The notes under the pieces: generated by a model
The model's database searches: none
Told to the model about the DNA's origin: nothing
The model's input: the letters and a program-made list of their open reading frames with translations, nothing else
Part shown: positions 37,224 to 49,973 of the stretch, piece after piece
Layout: each line of letters begins with the position of its first letter
Position numbering within the stretch: position 1 is the stretch's first letter
Position numbers and translations under genes: made by a program
Origin: Nymphaea colorata
Taxonomy: Eukaryota; Streptophyta; Magnoliopsida; Nymphaeales; Nymphaeaceae
Assembly (NCBI RefSeq): GCF_008831285.2
Contig: NC_045141.1
Location: 15,548,106 to 15,612,105, forward strand
Reading direction: 5' to 3'
Length of the DNA stretch: 64,000 nt

Positions 37224-40200
37224 ATGCAGGAGGAGAGGGAGAGAGAGAAGGAGGGAGGGCCTACTGCTTCTGCTCCTACTGCTGCATTGAGTGGCGGAGG
37301 AGGGGGCGGGGCGGCTGCCGCGTCGTCGCCGCCGGTGCAGCAGGGCAGCTGCTGCGGCGAGGAGGGGAGCGAGGAGGAGCTGTCCGTGCTGCCGAGGCAT
37401 ACCAAGGTGGTGGTTACTGGAAACAACCGCACCAAGTCGGTGCTTGTCGGCCTCCAGGGAGTCGTGAAGAAGGCCGTCGGCCTCGGCGGCTGGCATTGGC
37501 TCGTGCGGACCTGATTCCCTCTCTTTTTTTCTTGTTTCCGACTCTTCATGCATGCTTGCGTGCATGCTTGCGCTGTTCCCTTTTCTTCCTTTTTTTTTCT
37601 GCCTTCTCAATTTTTGGGTTTGGGAATTGCTTTTGTTGGAAATTATGTGGTTGTCAATTTCATTTCGTTGTTGGTGTTGTTACGAGTGGTAAGGGAGACA
37701 TTGTATCCAATTGGGTTCAGATTCCATTTTTCTCAATTTTGCTTATTTCTTTTTTGTTCCTTGAATTTCTGACCGCAATTTTCAGTCATCACCTAATTCA
37801 GTAGATTGAGTTCTGTTTTTGTCTTTTCTCTTGTTATTTTACGGACTTTAGTTTGTCTTCGTTTTTGTTCCCTGTAGCAAAATAGCGAAATTTTGACAGT
37901 GTTGGCATTTTTTGTACTTTAATTCTTTTGATATGGTGGTTTGATTATCTTTTAATTGGGGAAAATGCAGTATGTTCGATTTGATCTTGTTTGGGACTTT
38001 GTTTCCTTTGTTTGGTGTTTACTTGCCGAAGCTGGTAACAGCCCAACTTATCGTTTTTATTTATCTTTAATTCGATGCTGGAATATTCTTTCTTTTTTGA
38101 TATTCCTTAAATTAAGGAAAAACAAAATGCAATGGCGTAATTTAAATCCAAAATTTCAATGTAAAATGTCCCATAAAATATATTTTCCTTGGTCATTTCC
38201 GTTTTCTGGATCTATACTTTAAATGCCATCTTCATTTCAAATACTTGTATTTTGGATAAAGCTCATTCTGTCAATTTTTTTTGGGCAGCGAAAATTTTAA
38301 CTTTTTTCTTTCCTCATTTCCTTGTTATTATTTGAACTGGATCTAGCACGGATCCTGAACAGCATTTTTTTCTAAAAAGACGAAATGTCATTTGGGTTTA
38401 GTTATGCACGGACTTAGCTTTCTGTTGGTTGTGTTTTAGTTCGTGATGGTTCTTTGTGCGAATCTATTTTGCCCTTAGGAGTGCTTGTTTTACCTCGGAT
38501 TTTGTCACGATTTTGGTCTCTTGATGCCCGATTTTGTGGTTAAATACATGTGTTGGCTTTCCCTGCAGCATTAGTTTTGCCGGTATTATTTTCATTGGTG
38601 GCATTGTTGTTTTGCGATGGAATTTGGGCAGTTTTGTACTGAAGATGTAGGGATGACCGACTCTCGGTCCACCACGTTGGAAGGTTTTTAGGGGTTTTCA
38701 CTTTTTTTTGTGTGTTTTTGATACTTCTTTTGAAATCTTCTTTTTTGCGTGATTTATGCGATAACATTGTTGTGGTTGGTTCTGTTGAACAACTTACTGA
38801 AATTTGTTGTGGTATTGTCTTTTGGTGGTCCTGACTGAAGGCAGCTTCTCATTCTCCAATCCTGGTTGGAAGTGCGATGTGTCTTGTAGAAAAAGTGTAA
38901 ATTTTGGAGATTTGTTATGTTAGCTTTTACATTTCAGTCTCCCGCTGCTCAAGAATTGTGTATATTTGTCTCTCTGAAACTGATTTTTTTATATGTTGAA
39001 GTTTCTTTCTTTTGTTTCTTTCCCATGATGAATCTGATGGTAGTAGGTGTTAATTCTTCTCTCCTTTCCTCTTTTTTAATTTCTTATGTTTAACTTGTGC
39101 TGATTTTGTCTGAATTTAGTAGGTTCCTTTTCTTTTATGTCAGAACTGCAATGTGGATAACAGTATTTGACTCACTTCTGGGCTAATTTCGTTTTGTTCT
39201 TGCAGGTTCTTACGAATGGGATAGAGGTGAAACTGCAGAGAAATGCTCTTAGCGTGATTGAAGCCCCCACAGGTCATGAAGATGATGATGACATTGAGTG
39301 CGATAATGGTCAATGGCATTGCTCTGATATAGGTGCAGTTTCGTTCTTCATTATTCAGGGAAACTATTTCCTAGCTTTCTATGATCTTCTTGATACGTAA
39401 TCTCATATTAATTGAGATGCTTTTATGTATAAGCTGCCTCCGGTGTCCAGTTATCATGTTTCTCTTTTCTGCTCTCCTACCGATGGTTGTTCCATGAATG
39501 GCTCCAAATACCGTGTAAGCAGCGTTAGGTATAGGGGCTGCTATACAGGTGTTCCTTTTCCTGTGTTTGGTAATGACCTCTAGCTAGTTTTGTTTTTTTG
39601 TACACTGTCGATCCATCTCCCGTCACTGTTTATAGAACTCTGGTTTAGTGCCTTAACAAAGGGCCAATCTTTTTTGGAGGTACAAGAAAAATTAGGCAAT
39701 GATATCACTTTTAAAACTGTGTAAGGGTATGGATAAAAAGAAATGTACTCGAGGTATCTGTCTTCCAATGTCAGTTGTGTTTTTTCCCATCCATATATCT
39801 TGCAGTAATGTTCTGTATGTTGGCAGATTCTGACTTGCTTGTACTTATTCTACTGGATTTGAACATTTTGCTCGAAACATGGCTAACTAGCTTTGTTTTT
39901 CTAAATAATAATTGCTCTTTGTTGATACAATTCAACTCTTACAGCATCTGATGACAATCAAAAGTCTCATAGGCCGAAGCAGAGACACCACAAGTCTGTA
40001 GGATCTGCACATAAGACTATTATCAAATCCAATTCCCTTGATTCTCATTCAAAGGTTTCTGTTTCGCCCTCACGAGGAGGAACGGTAAATCTTCTCGCAC
40101 TGTCCTCACAAAAAATAATAGTTGCATTTCACATATTTCTGATTTGTCTGAAAAAACTGCAGAATGTTGACCTAAGCAAGCTAGAAACAACCGCTCTGTG

Positions 40201-40640
40201 GAGATATTGGAGGCATTTCAATCTCGTGAGTCCCCCGTCCTTTCTTTACCGTGCATCTTCGTACCTGATGCGTAAATTTTTTCCGCTTCACGTGTTTTCA
40301 CGTGATGTGAAGTTGAACTCTGTCCATTGCTGCTTTGACACCAGGTGGATTCAATACCTAATCCCTCGAAGGAACAGCTGATCGATGCTGTACAGAGGCA
40401 TTTTATGTCTCAGGTACGTGTTTTCTCTGCTGATGGAATCTGATTCTTGCTTCTTTATCATTCTTCTTCAGAACTGAAGTTTTCACCTTTGTATGAGTAA
40501 TAGCGAGCAGTAAAACCGCCCTCATTAACTTTCTTCTTGGAACCAATTGCTTGTCTCCATCCTAAAAGCAATTGGACGAGTTGCAGGTCATTGTTGGGTT
40601 CGCGCAGGCGGCGAAGAGGTTGAAGACTGTCTGCAATTAA
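37224..40640 (+). CDS. SAP30: SAP30-like histone deacetylase complex subunit (six exons)
   Basis: SAP30 links SIN3 corepressor and histone deacetylase in the nucleus. Exons: 37224-37502, 39206-39332, 39945-40084, 40163-40225, 40345-40413, 40569-40640; total 750 nt (249 aa), all GT-AG and in phase. The N-terminus is low-complexity Gly/Ala/Glu. Exons 1-2 encode the plant-conserved block HTKVVVTGNNRTKSVLVGLQ through GWHWL and VLTNGIEVKLQRNALSVIE. A basic, His/Ser-rich linker in exon 3 (about 137-180) may carry nuclear localisation. The SIN3-binding domain is about 184-247: VDLSKLE..ALWRYWRHFNL, then PNPSKEQLIDAVQRHFMSQ and QLDELQVIVGF.QAAKRLKTVC. The start is supported by an in-frame TGA at 37206-37208. 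The last junction uses the acceptor AAAAG|CAATTGG; a nearby CAG at 40584 would drop six conserved residues. Intron 1 is 1.7 kb. Confidence 0.93.
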
Positions 40641-43490
40641 TCGCTCATTCTAGTAGAGGGCTTCAGTTTTTTCATCAAGTAACGCAAGACTACCGTTCTT
40701 TAATTGGGTATGTGTGGGTTACCTTTGTATCATATAAAAATGTATCTCCCTTTCCCTTCCTTGGTGCCTCTCTTTCCGCTCAGGTGTTTGCAGATGTGGT
40801 GGTAGTGTTGTCCATGCCTGTAATATATCTTATTATATATAAGATCGATATGTTCTCGTAGACTTTCAACTTCAATGATGGTGGTGTTTGAAGATTGAAT
40901 CAAACCGATTCCTCGGCCATTCAATCCTGTGACCGCAATCTGTTCTGAATTTGACGTCACCATCTGAATTGTTCAAATGTGTATACGTTGTTGCAGTGCA
41001 AGAGCTGAACACCAGAGGAGATGGCCGTTTCTACTTTCTACTCTCCTTTGTCTTTTTCACCTTTTCGACGAAAGGGAAAGGGAGATTTATTTACCTTCGT
41101 CTCAGTACTTTTCATTTTTCACCTGTGAAGGCTCTCTTCTTTCGACCTTTTGTTGCTATCTTAAAGGTGGCACGTGAAAGAATGTGGTAATTCATAAATG
41201 CATGACCGTGCATAGACACGTCTCCATGCTGACACAGACCCCTCTCCCATTAAATAAATAGAATGTGGCCATTGAATCCTGCGTGGTTGCTTTCAATGTG
41301 AAACAGAAAATTATGGTGACAGTGCCGCAACCGCAGCAGCTTCTGTCTTTAATTAATTCGCTTGCTGCTGTTGCTGCACCTCTTCTTCTGAATTTTTGAT
41401 TCTTGCGTACATGGATGTCCATGGGATTTGCTTCACTTTCAGTTTTACGTCTAAGTGGGAGGAAGAAAAAACAAGGAAAAAGTTGCTTCCCCTTTGTCTG
41501 ATGCCAGTGCACTTTTTTGGGACCTGAATTATCGAGATGCCTTTGTTTTGCTTTCTTCCCCCAATATTCTTCTTGTACCTTGTGCACCATTCACAGGTTC
41601 TTCGCTGTTTCTATTCAAATCGCTTCTAGTCAGTCCTGCTAATTTTGTCGTTGAAAATGGCAACAGTTCAAATCCTTGTGCTAATTTTGTCATTCAATAT
41701 GGTTATAGTTCAAAGAATATAAATATAGAACTCAAAGGCATATTGTGGCTGGTTTAGAGTGGTGTTTTAGAAGGTGCTTGGTTGATTTGATTCCTATATA
41801 TGCTATTCTGCTGAACTGTAAACGATGAAATTACAAAGGGTGTTTTACACTTCACCCAGGTACCGATGCAGCTAATTGGCATCTAATATGAAAAAATGAG
41901 GGACCTTCTTGCGTTTTTTTTTTGTTTTTGAGCGGTGGGTGGGACTGAAAGTATCTAAAAAGAAAGAGGTAAATAGTTTTCGCTGATGATAAGTATCCTT
42001 TCACAAGCAGACAACATGGCTATTAAGCTAGCCATGACTTATCAATGCCATAAAATTAGAACAGATCAGTAAAAAAAAGAAAATAATGAACAACGTGTGA
42101 AAGCATGGCGTCGTGAACCAAATCGATGAATGTATTTGTCTTAAAAAAGTACAAAATATCAGGGTACAGCTAGTCAAGATTGTTGGATTTGTGGACCACA
42201 ACTAAGCAGAGGCTAGTTTATCATTTATCTACAGAGGGTGAGATAAGTTCTGGAGAGGAAGAGGACCTCTTTTTCTTACTTCCCTTTTTGATAAGAAACA
42301 AACTGTGGTTGGTATACTCTGTGTCTGCTATCAGTTTGACAATCTTGGTTGAGACCATCTTGAAGGGACTCCCCAACAAATGTAAAGGCGCAATAAATTG
42401 GGTCAGTTCCCGACCAGACCACTTTCATGATGTTGAAACCAGTTGAACAATAAGTGGTTGGCTGTCACCGAAAAAAAAAGGGAAAATTCAAGCGATTCGA
42501 AAAAGTTCAAATTGTTGAAAAATTCTATGTCTATGGCAATTGCAACAAAATCCAATAAATTTCTTGGGATTTTCTTTTCTTTCTATGTCTATTCTGGGAT
42601 TTCTCAGTAAAAATGTTCCAATGCCCTTTGCTTTTGGTTCACATGGATTGGTAGGAGGTTTTATGGCACTGGTGACCCGATTCCCAGCGACAAGATATGG
42701 AGAGAAAAGGACATCGGGATGTTTGTCCTTACCATAAGGCTGAAGTTGTGGGGTGACTTTTGTCCTGTGAGAGTGGGACGATATCCAAGACAATTTAGTA
42801 GGAAAATAACTTTATTATAAGACATCGGGATGTCTTTTTTTAGAAAAATATGTGATTTCCTGTCACCAAAGAAAAAAAAAATCAATATCTACCACAAGGA
42901 GTTGAGTGGGAGCTTCGGTTGACGGGCAATGACTGAAGTCTGATGTGAAGGCCTTGCATGTCTTAGAAGATTGGGAGAAAACCTAAGAGTGGGTTTGATT
43001 CCCTTCAAGATGAGCATGAGAATTATCCCACGCTTGACGTAGAGCCTGAGCTCTCTCTTCCTTTTGTCCCACGATCCAAAGTTGTATTAGTGTTTGGCAT
43101 GGTCTCAATATATGCTCTCATCCTATATGATACTGAGGTATAGCGCCCACGAGAATTAAACTGATGATGTTTGCTATCCACATTATCTATGTCTTGCCCA
43201 TCAGGCAGGGTAGGCATTTTAGTACCCTGGATATGAAATTCCAAGGTCGGATCTGGCGTGAGTTTACGCTAAATGCATTGATCTCCTAAACTCTACATTT
43301 CAAAGATAATTGCCGAAATCTATCTGACAGGATCTCAAATCCCCTGTAATCGGAGGTTAAAACTGTTACCAGAACCAGGGATCTAAGTCAGGAGAGCACT
43401 CAAGCTACAGTAGGTCGAGTCTAAGAAGACGCCCATTACTTGGATTTGGCCCTTTAATATATTTTGAAGGGAAAAATGGAAAGCATGGCC
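40641..43490. other. SAP30-like 3' region and intergenic DNA
   Basis: The first few hundred bases should be 3' UTR. Beyond that I see no gene. A B-box-like stretch on the minus strand near 43120-43200 (CAGTTTAATTCTCGTGGG) resembles the SINE at 61283. Confidence 0.5.
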
Positions 43491-43957
43491 TTTAATTGAA
43501 AGCACCACAAAAGCCGATCCATTTCATAGAATTGCAAGTAAAAATTAGATCGAAGAAAGAGAATTTTCCCTTGTTGGAAAGGGAATTTCGATTGAAATGC
43601 GCATCCCATTTGGATTTGGGTGTTATCTATAAAGTGCCCCTTGAACTTCATACACTGTTAAATAATGGCAAGTCCTTGTGCATAGCAGTGACCAGAAACA
43701 AAGTTGAACGGAACTTGGATTTGAAATTAAAACTGCTTAGTTGGTTTCGTCTTTCCAAATCCTCTAATGGTATCAGGCAGAATAAGATTTGTGAAATTTC
43801 AAACAATATGACTTTGCGTCTTTCTGTCTTAGATAAATTTGACAAGATAGAAAAACAGGCAAATGTCTCAGCATTAGAAGATATGATCTCGAAGGGGTTG
43901 GTCTCAACAAAATTTATCGTTGAAGAAGATGATGATAAGTTCAATGTTTTTGAATGA
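43490..43957 (+). pseudogene. Unrecognised ORF of about 153 codons, possible relic
   Basis: The frame has no ATG at its left end but stays open to a TGA at 43955-43957. The predicted peptide is lysine- and leucine-rich (for example NKVERNLDLKLKLLSW) with an acidic tail (VEEDDDKFNVFE). A second frame, 43920-44105, continues immediately after in a different phase, as if a longer reading frame had shifted. I recognise no domain. It might be a degraded transposon or gene exon. Confidence 0.2.
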
Positions 43958-46443
43958 TTTATGTTTCTTACCATGGATCAATTATGGTGCTGTTAAAAAT
44001 CAAGTTTTGCATCGAATCTGTGAGGAGAAAGGTTGCGGAAATTTGCTGAATCGATGGGAATCATTCGTGGAAGGGATTGAGATGAACATTTATACTTTGA
44101 AGTAGAGAAAGAATATCCAGAAATATAAAACCATAAAATTGTCTTTGTCATTTTCGGAAGATGATTCTTCCATAAAACTGGAAAGTTCAAAGGTTAAAGC
44201 ACAGTGTCAGAGTTGGGACTTGATCTACACCCTTTACAGTTCCGCTCTTATCAGACTGCTACAATGATGACTAATGACGTCCGTCATGCAGGCAAATGGC
44301 GATGTTGTTCATTATCTCGATTCATGCTTCTTGCAAGACTGACTAAAAGAGATCAGTTTCGAACTGTATTTTGTTAAATCACCTTAAGTAGTGCGTTTTT
44401 GGAGTTGGTACAAGTTGAGAATGAAGATTGTGGAAAAAGACACTTTCGCTAAGCATAAGAAATTGTTTACTGTATTTATTTAACTTTCCTGTTGTTGGTA
44501 TGTTTTCATTTTTCTAGAGAAATAGTTGTAAAGGGGATGATATTGGTGACGCAGACTGGTGAAAATAATTGAGGAGAAGACCAGTAACTTCCAAGAGATA
44601 ACCTGCTTGATGACACCTTGTTGTAGGTCATGACAGGGATGATGACAAACAATGTGAATAGGACATCTTCGTTGTATAGGTGTAGGAAAGAAGAATAAAG
44701 GACAAGAAAACATGGTCAGAAAATGGTGGGTCGTCAGAAGAAATGGGGTCGATCAGAAGATATTATCAGTACTATTGGAGGTCACATGGAAACTTTGATT
44801 GATTCAGACTTCAGAGATTAAAAAAAACAGGAAAAGAAAGAAAAAAGAGGAAGAAAGAAAAGAAAATAGTTGCTTAAATAAAATGGAGTTCAAGTTTACT
44901 TTCAAGACCTCAGGGGAAAAAAGTCGCAGTTTTCCCCATATATAACCCCTTTGCATGCACCTTGTTACTGGAAAAATTTTGAGGATTTATTATGCAATTG
45001 CATGATTTGTAAATAAAGAGCTTTCTTTTTCCTATAATTTTGTGATGCAATAGCATGATTTCCTAATAACAAATCCAATCACAATCTCGTTCAACTACCT
45101 GGGAGACTGCAACCAATCTAAGCCAATATGGACATCAATTTGGATCACGAATAGCATATGCAATCCAACCATGTAATCCATTTAAATATTTATAAGAGCA
45201 CAATCAAGTTTGATTGAATAATTCTTTGTTCTTTCTTATTGAATGGTAGGAGGCCTCAACTCGCAGCACCGCTCCATTGGAAGTTTGGATTGAACGATAG
45301 AAACACTTGAGTTTCTCTCTTTCTTTTAACCCATTTGTTTTATATGTAATTTAGGTGATTAAATGAAAGAAATCAAAACTTAAGCATGTTTTTATTACTC
45401 TTTTTGAAACTTGAGCATGTTTTTGTAAAATTTTTTAATTGGTTTCTTAGAACTAATTCTATTCTGAACACAACTTTACACCTTCGGGAATGATCCCCAT
45501 GTCCTAACCAATTTCGAATTCAGGTTGTTCCCCTATTCTAAATTTTTGCTCATTCTTTTTGTGAGCAGATCTAAGATCGAGTCCAAGTAGTTACAACTAA
45601 TGCTTCAAATTTACCTTGTAAATGCAATTGCATCTATCAGGTAAACCTCTCACTGTCCAATCATTCCTTTTACTAGAGTCAAGTAGATTGCTAAAGGTGT
45701 TTTTTTGTAGTTCTGATTTCATATGGAGTTACTCAATTAGTAAGTTTGAATGGGAAAGAAAGCAGCCAAGAATGTGTAAAGTAAATTTCGGTTCAATATG
45801 TCATCATAAGGGGCTGCTTAGCATTAGAACAACATGTGGGTGTTCCATGAATCTGCCCTCAACCCTTCTCTAGTGACATGAAATAAGTTTCCTATATGCG
45901 ATTCTACGTCTAAATATTGGCACTGCCATATGAACATTGCTGGAAGGAGAGAGGGCTATCTGTAAAATCGCTAAATTGTTTTCTGCTACTTTTAATTGGA
46001 GGAAAGATCAAAACTTTGATGGTTTCATCATACATGATTGAGTTGCAAAAACTTCTAGATAGTATCCTCCACCGGAACAGAATCCTTTCTGGTTAAAGAA
46101 TCTCTTTCTAGTTGCTCTGAAACAATTAGGAGACTCTATGAAAGAAATATGAGTTCTACTTCTAGTGGCAACATGGTATTGAGTGGTGGTCCCACTTATG
46201 GGGGTCAAATCAATACGTTCTAAGAAGAAAGTGGCTGGTGTATTAGGCAGCTCTCTATTCAGTGCTATGCAAGGTTCCTTGGTAACCTCTAGTTTGATCA
46301 GAGAAACTAAGAGATTTAGGGTTTTAGTTCCCTCATTTTATCTAAGGATTGAAGTCTTTAGTGGTCAGATTGTCTTCTAATTTGATCTTTATAGTTTTCA
46401 TTTTCTTAAGCATTTTTTAGCCCAAACTCTTAACTTTTCTGTA

Positions 46444-46501
46444 AATAAAATTATGGGAAACAAGCATGTCCTAATAAAATTATGGGAAACAAGCATGTCC
46501 T
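46444..46501. repeat. 29-bp tandem duplication
   Basis: AATAAAATTATGGGAAACAAG and the rest of the unit repeat exactly at 46444-46472 and 46473-46501. Confidence 0.93.
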
Positions 46502-48773
46502 TGGGTTGTGCATACGCACTATCGAAATTCTTCCTTTGGTGTATCTTTACTGCCTCAGAGACTGGATTATTAATTTATGATCAGCTTCTACTTCAAGACA
46601 TGGTTTTTGTCTTTGAATTTTCGCAGTTTATGCATGGCATGCTCATCGGTAAGAATCTAAGCCTGCGTTTACACTGGAATGTGTGATGCTCTGTTTAATT
46701 AAACTGTTCAATTCCAATCCCAATATTTGACTTGACTTACCCACTGCTCAGATCGACAATTGGTTAGTGCAACTGTTGCGCAAACTTTTTAAATGCTTAG
46801 TTGGAAGTGAGTGTCCATTAATGTTTTCAACAGGCTCATTTTGACAGCAATGAAATAAATATATTCATTGTTGCAGGATTTTGTACCAAGATAAGCACCT
46901 AGGAGCAATAAATATTTGTTGTTTCTTCACTTTTTCCATCCATACACATTGTAAATTCCGTTAGAGATGCACAACCTGTCTCTTCATCAGACTTAAATGT
47001 TTTATTCTTGAGAAAAGTGGCCATTATTCTCGCCTTTGATAACAAAAGTAGTTTACTGTACCAAGTAGGCGCTTGCTTCATGTTGTAAATATTCCCACCC
47101 AATATTCTCTTTCAACATGAACTTGATCTTATCAATGTTTCTCTGGCATATATATCCACAAAAAAGAGTCAAAAAGTTTAGCCATCTAAGAGAGTTAAAA
47201 ACTTTTTAAAAGTTAAAACAACACATTTATGACATGGTACATATATGGAATAATTGTTCTTGTTTTGTTTTTCTTTGACGGTTGATCTCCAAACACCAAG
47301 TCTGACAAGGATAACACCACGAGAAAGCTCAGGAAACACAATGGCGGGTATAAGATTTGATCCAAAGTTGACATCCATTACATTCCCCTCGTATTACCTG
47401 CCCTACCGACACAGCTCTGGATCCTTGAGGCAAGACGAAAGGCGGTGCTTCGGACGGTGGGACAACCCTCTTGTTTACCCGAAAGTAGAATGTTTGCTTT
47501 CATAACGAAGATAAATAAGAGATGAAAGCATCTCAAGCCCATGCAAACAAAAGCAGATGTCTAACAAAACTTTATAGTCTAACCAACCAAAAAACTTTAG
47601 CATATACGTCGCTTCAGTTAGAGCACAAATTTAGTAAAGATTGGGTTGAAATGTCATTCATTTGACAAAATCCTATTCTTCCACTGGCATTGATGGTAAA
47701 AATAATCTTCTAGCATCAGATATTATTCCTTGAGGAATATGATTTTCGTTTGTGGAGCGTGGATGGTTATATTTCTTTTATCTTCTTGAGATTGAAGCTT
47801 CATGGTCGTTCTACTTTAGCTTTATACCTTTTCCCTCCTCTGAATTTCTCATCTCGAGCAATGGTTTTTTTCTTTTTTTGGTTATGATTATCTGGTTTGG
47901 GCAATGGTGGGGCTACAGGAATATGGCAACCAAGGATTTCTCTCGCTTTCATGGTGCCCATTCCATGGCCAACATCATTGGAATCTTAGTGGCGTTCTTG
48001 CATCTGATGATGCAAGCAACTTTCTCGTCTTTCAACCGACTGTGTCATTGAACTGATGTGACTGCCCACCATCCAAAGATTAAAGATTTGGATGGTGAAT
48101 CTGCAACCAATAATAACGATCCGTCACTACTCACTAGCCAATAATTGTCCATTGTTAATGGCATAGTTTTTGCCATGACGCATGGTGGAGGCCCCAGCCA
48201 TAGAGAATTTCTTCTCTGTTGGTGGTGGCTTTGTTTGGGAGCTTGGGACTGTGCTCTTGGTCATAAGAAGGCCCTATCAGGTCTTGCCGGTCGCGAAAAA
48301 AGTCTCGATCTAATTGCTAATCATGCTCGTAATTAGATTCGGCATGAGATGTATTTTATCCTACCTACCTTTTAAAGAAGAGCCGAAGTTTCGATCTAAC
48401 CCTTTGCGAGGGTACATGGCTTACTTGTGGTATTTTGGGGTGCGGCTCTCACCATGCATCAACTTGCACATTAGTAGCTCTTCTTTTACAATACAAAAAG
48501 TAAACTTTTCGGGGATTTGAAACGGTAATTGGCCGCCTACTAACTCCTACCCCAAGTGTTGCACCAATTCCCTTAGGATTCACCAGAATTAGTTAGATTC
48601 AGCGAACTAGCATCATAATTGATGTAAGTCTAATGGGTATTTGAATCTGATTACTTTGATCACGGGCTGAGTTCAAGTCAAGTTTAGAAATTGACTGGAG
48701 TCTCAAACCTGACACTTGTTAACCACCAGGAAGCCTAATCCTTTTTTTCTATCTTTGTGTTAATATTGTGAAA

Positions 48774-48952
48774 CAGTGGCAGAGCCACACATAGGCTGGT
48801 GTGGGCAGTTGCCCACACCAGCTTCTCAATTTTTTTTTTTTTTTACATTAAGATTGTCTAACGTTTACTTTGTTATACATATAAGTGCCTCTTCAAGTAT
48901 GAAAACTTGTGAATCAGTGTTCCTCCAGAAATTTTTTTTAGCTTCGCCACTG
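48774..48952. mobile_element. MITE of the CAGTGGCGGAGCC family, 179 bp
   Basis: Starts CAGTGGCAGAGCC and ends AGCTTCGCCACTG, forming an imperfect terminal inverted repeat. An inner palindrome, GTGTGGGCAGTTGCCCACAC, is shared in part with other copies. The flanking 8-mers (TTGTGAAA, TTTGAGTC) do not match, so the duplication has decayed. Confidence 0.65.
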
Positions 48953-49498
48953 TTTGAGTCTTCACTTGTTGTGAGCTTAGAGCCTAATGAGACATGCATA
49001 GCTTGAGTTGCACTCGTTTGCTTGAGCTATATGTTGATTTAAACTTGACTAGCTTATTAAACAAGTTGAACTCAAGTTACATTGAACAGCCCTAATTACA
49101 TCACAGATGTTTGGGTTTGATTTTTTTTTCATTTTTCCCAGTCTAAACCAAATCCAACTCATGCATCATTAGCCGCTACTTCCATAATAGTCCAATCTGG
49201 TAATGTTCCATGACCAAAATCACAATCTTATCCAAGCTCGGCATTCCTGGTTGGGATCACTTCAATAGTTCACATATCATTTGACACCCCGTTTGAATTT
49301 AAATCTCATTGCTTGGAATCCAATAAACAATCGAATCCAATACAGCATCTTTATTAGACCAACATCCAATCTGGACAGCACTCCAGCTAGACTATTGTTG
49401 CATCTAAAAATTCAAATAGATCCATTTTACTTCATACATTTCAATTCAAATTCAATTGTGAACCTAATTAGGAAATGTATGATGGGTCGGATTCAGTA

Positions 49499-49973
49499 TT
49501 TAATGTAACGACTCGACTCACTATCATACCGAACTCGGATCCCTGGTCCAATGGATCCTAACTCACTCTTTTAACTGTTTTGGTTTGAACAAAAAAAGGA
49601 CTAAGAACTAGGACAACCAACTGTTTAACAACGTCTTTACAAGTCTTTCAAGATTCCTCACAATTTTAGATACAGGACCAAACTTTTAAGGTGTTATAAT
49701 CTACCCTCCTTAAGGCATATAGGCTATTGCATGTGAAACCCTAAATCTGAGTAGTGAACTGGTTTTGATACCATTGTAACGACCCGACTCACTTCCATAT
49801 TGGGTTCGAACCTCTTATTTGACAGATCTCAACCCACTACCTAACAGTTTGGTTTTTAGTTCAAAAAAAAGTTAACAACTAAGACCACCAACTATTTAAC
49901 AACCTCTTTTTATAAATCCAGCAAGATTTCTCACAATCTTAGATATAAGAATCTTTTGAGGTATTACATTTAA
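49499..49973 (-). mobile_element. TRIM retroelement, complete, 465 bp with 5-bp target duplication
   Basis: Two LTRs of 195 and 194 bp (49504-49698 and 49775-49968) flank only 76 bp. Read on the minus strand the LTRs start TGTAATACC (right copy) or TATAACACC (left copy) and end CGTTACA. The primer-binding site TGGTATCAAAACC follows the right-hand (5') LTR within one base; it resembles the initiator methionyl-tRNA complement. A purine tract AAGGAGGGTAGAT precedes the other LTR. TTTAA flanks both sides (49499-49503 and 49969-49973), a perfect 5-bp target duplication. There is no coding capacity. The LTRs have diverged visibly, so the insertion is not recent. Confidence 0.9.

Larger units (their letters stand above)
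43958..49503. other. Intergenic DNA without recognisable genes
   Basis: AT-rich sequence with many stops in all frames. A 29-base tandem duplication is present at 46444-46501 and a MITE-like element at 48774-48952. Short open frames at 46183, 47254 and 47752 show no family features. Confidence 0.55.

Noticed and set aside
36854-37549. 231-codon minus-strand ORF over the SAP30-like first exon
   Set aside because: It is the antisense shadow of a GC-rich, low-complexity exon and the GAT repeat (giving His runs). The sense strand has a clear family match and correct splice phases.
40582-40640. Alternative last-exon start of the SAP30-like gene at the CAG ending 40586
   Set aside because: Using it would remove the conserved QLDELQ residues; the acceptor AAAAG at 40568 keeps both the phase and the family sequence.
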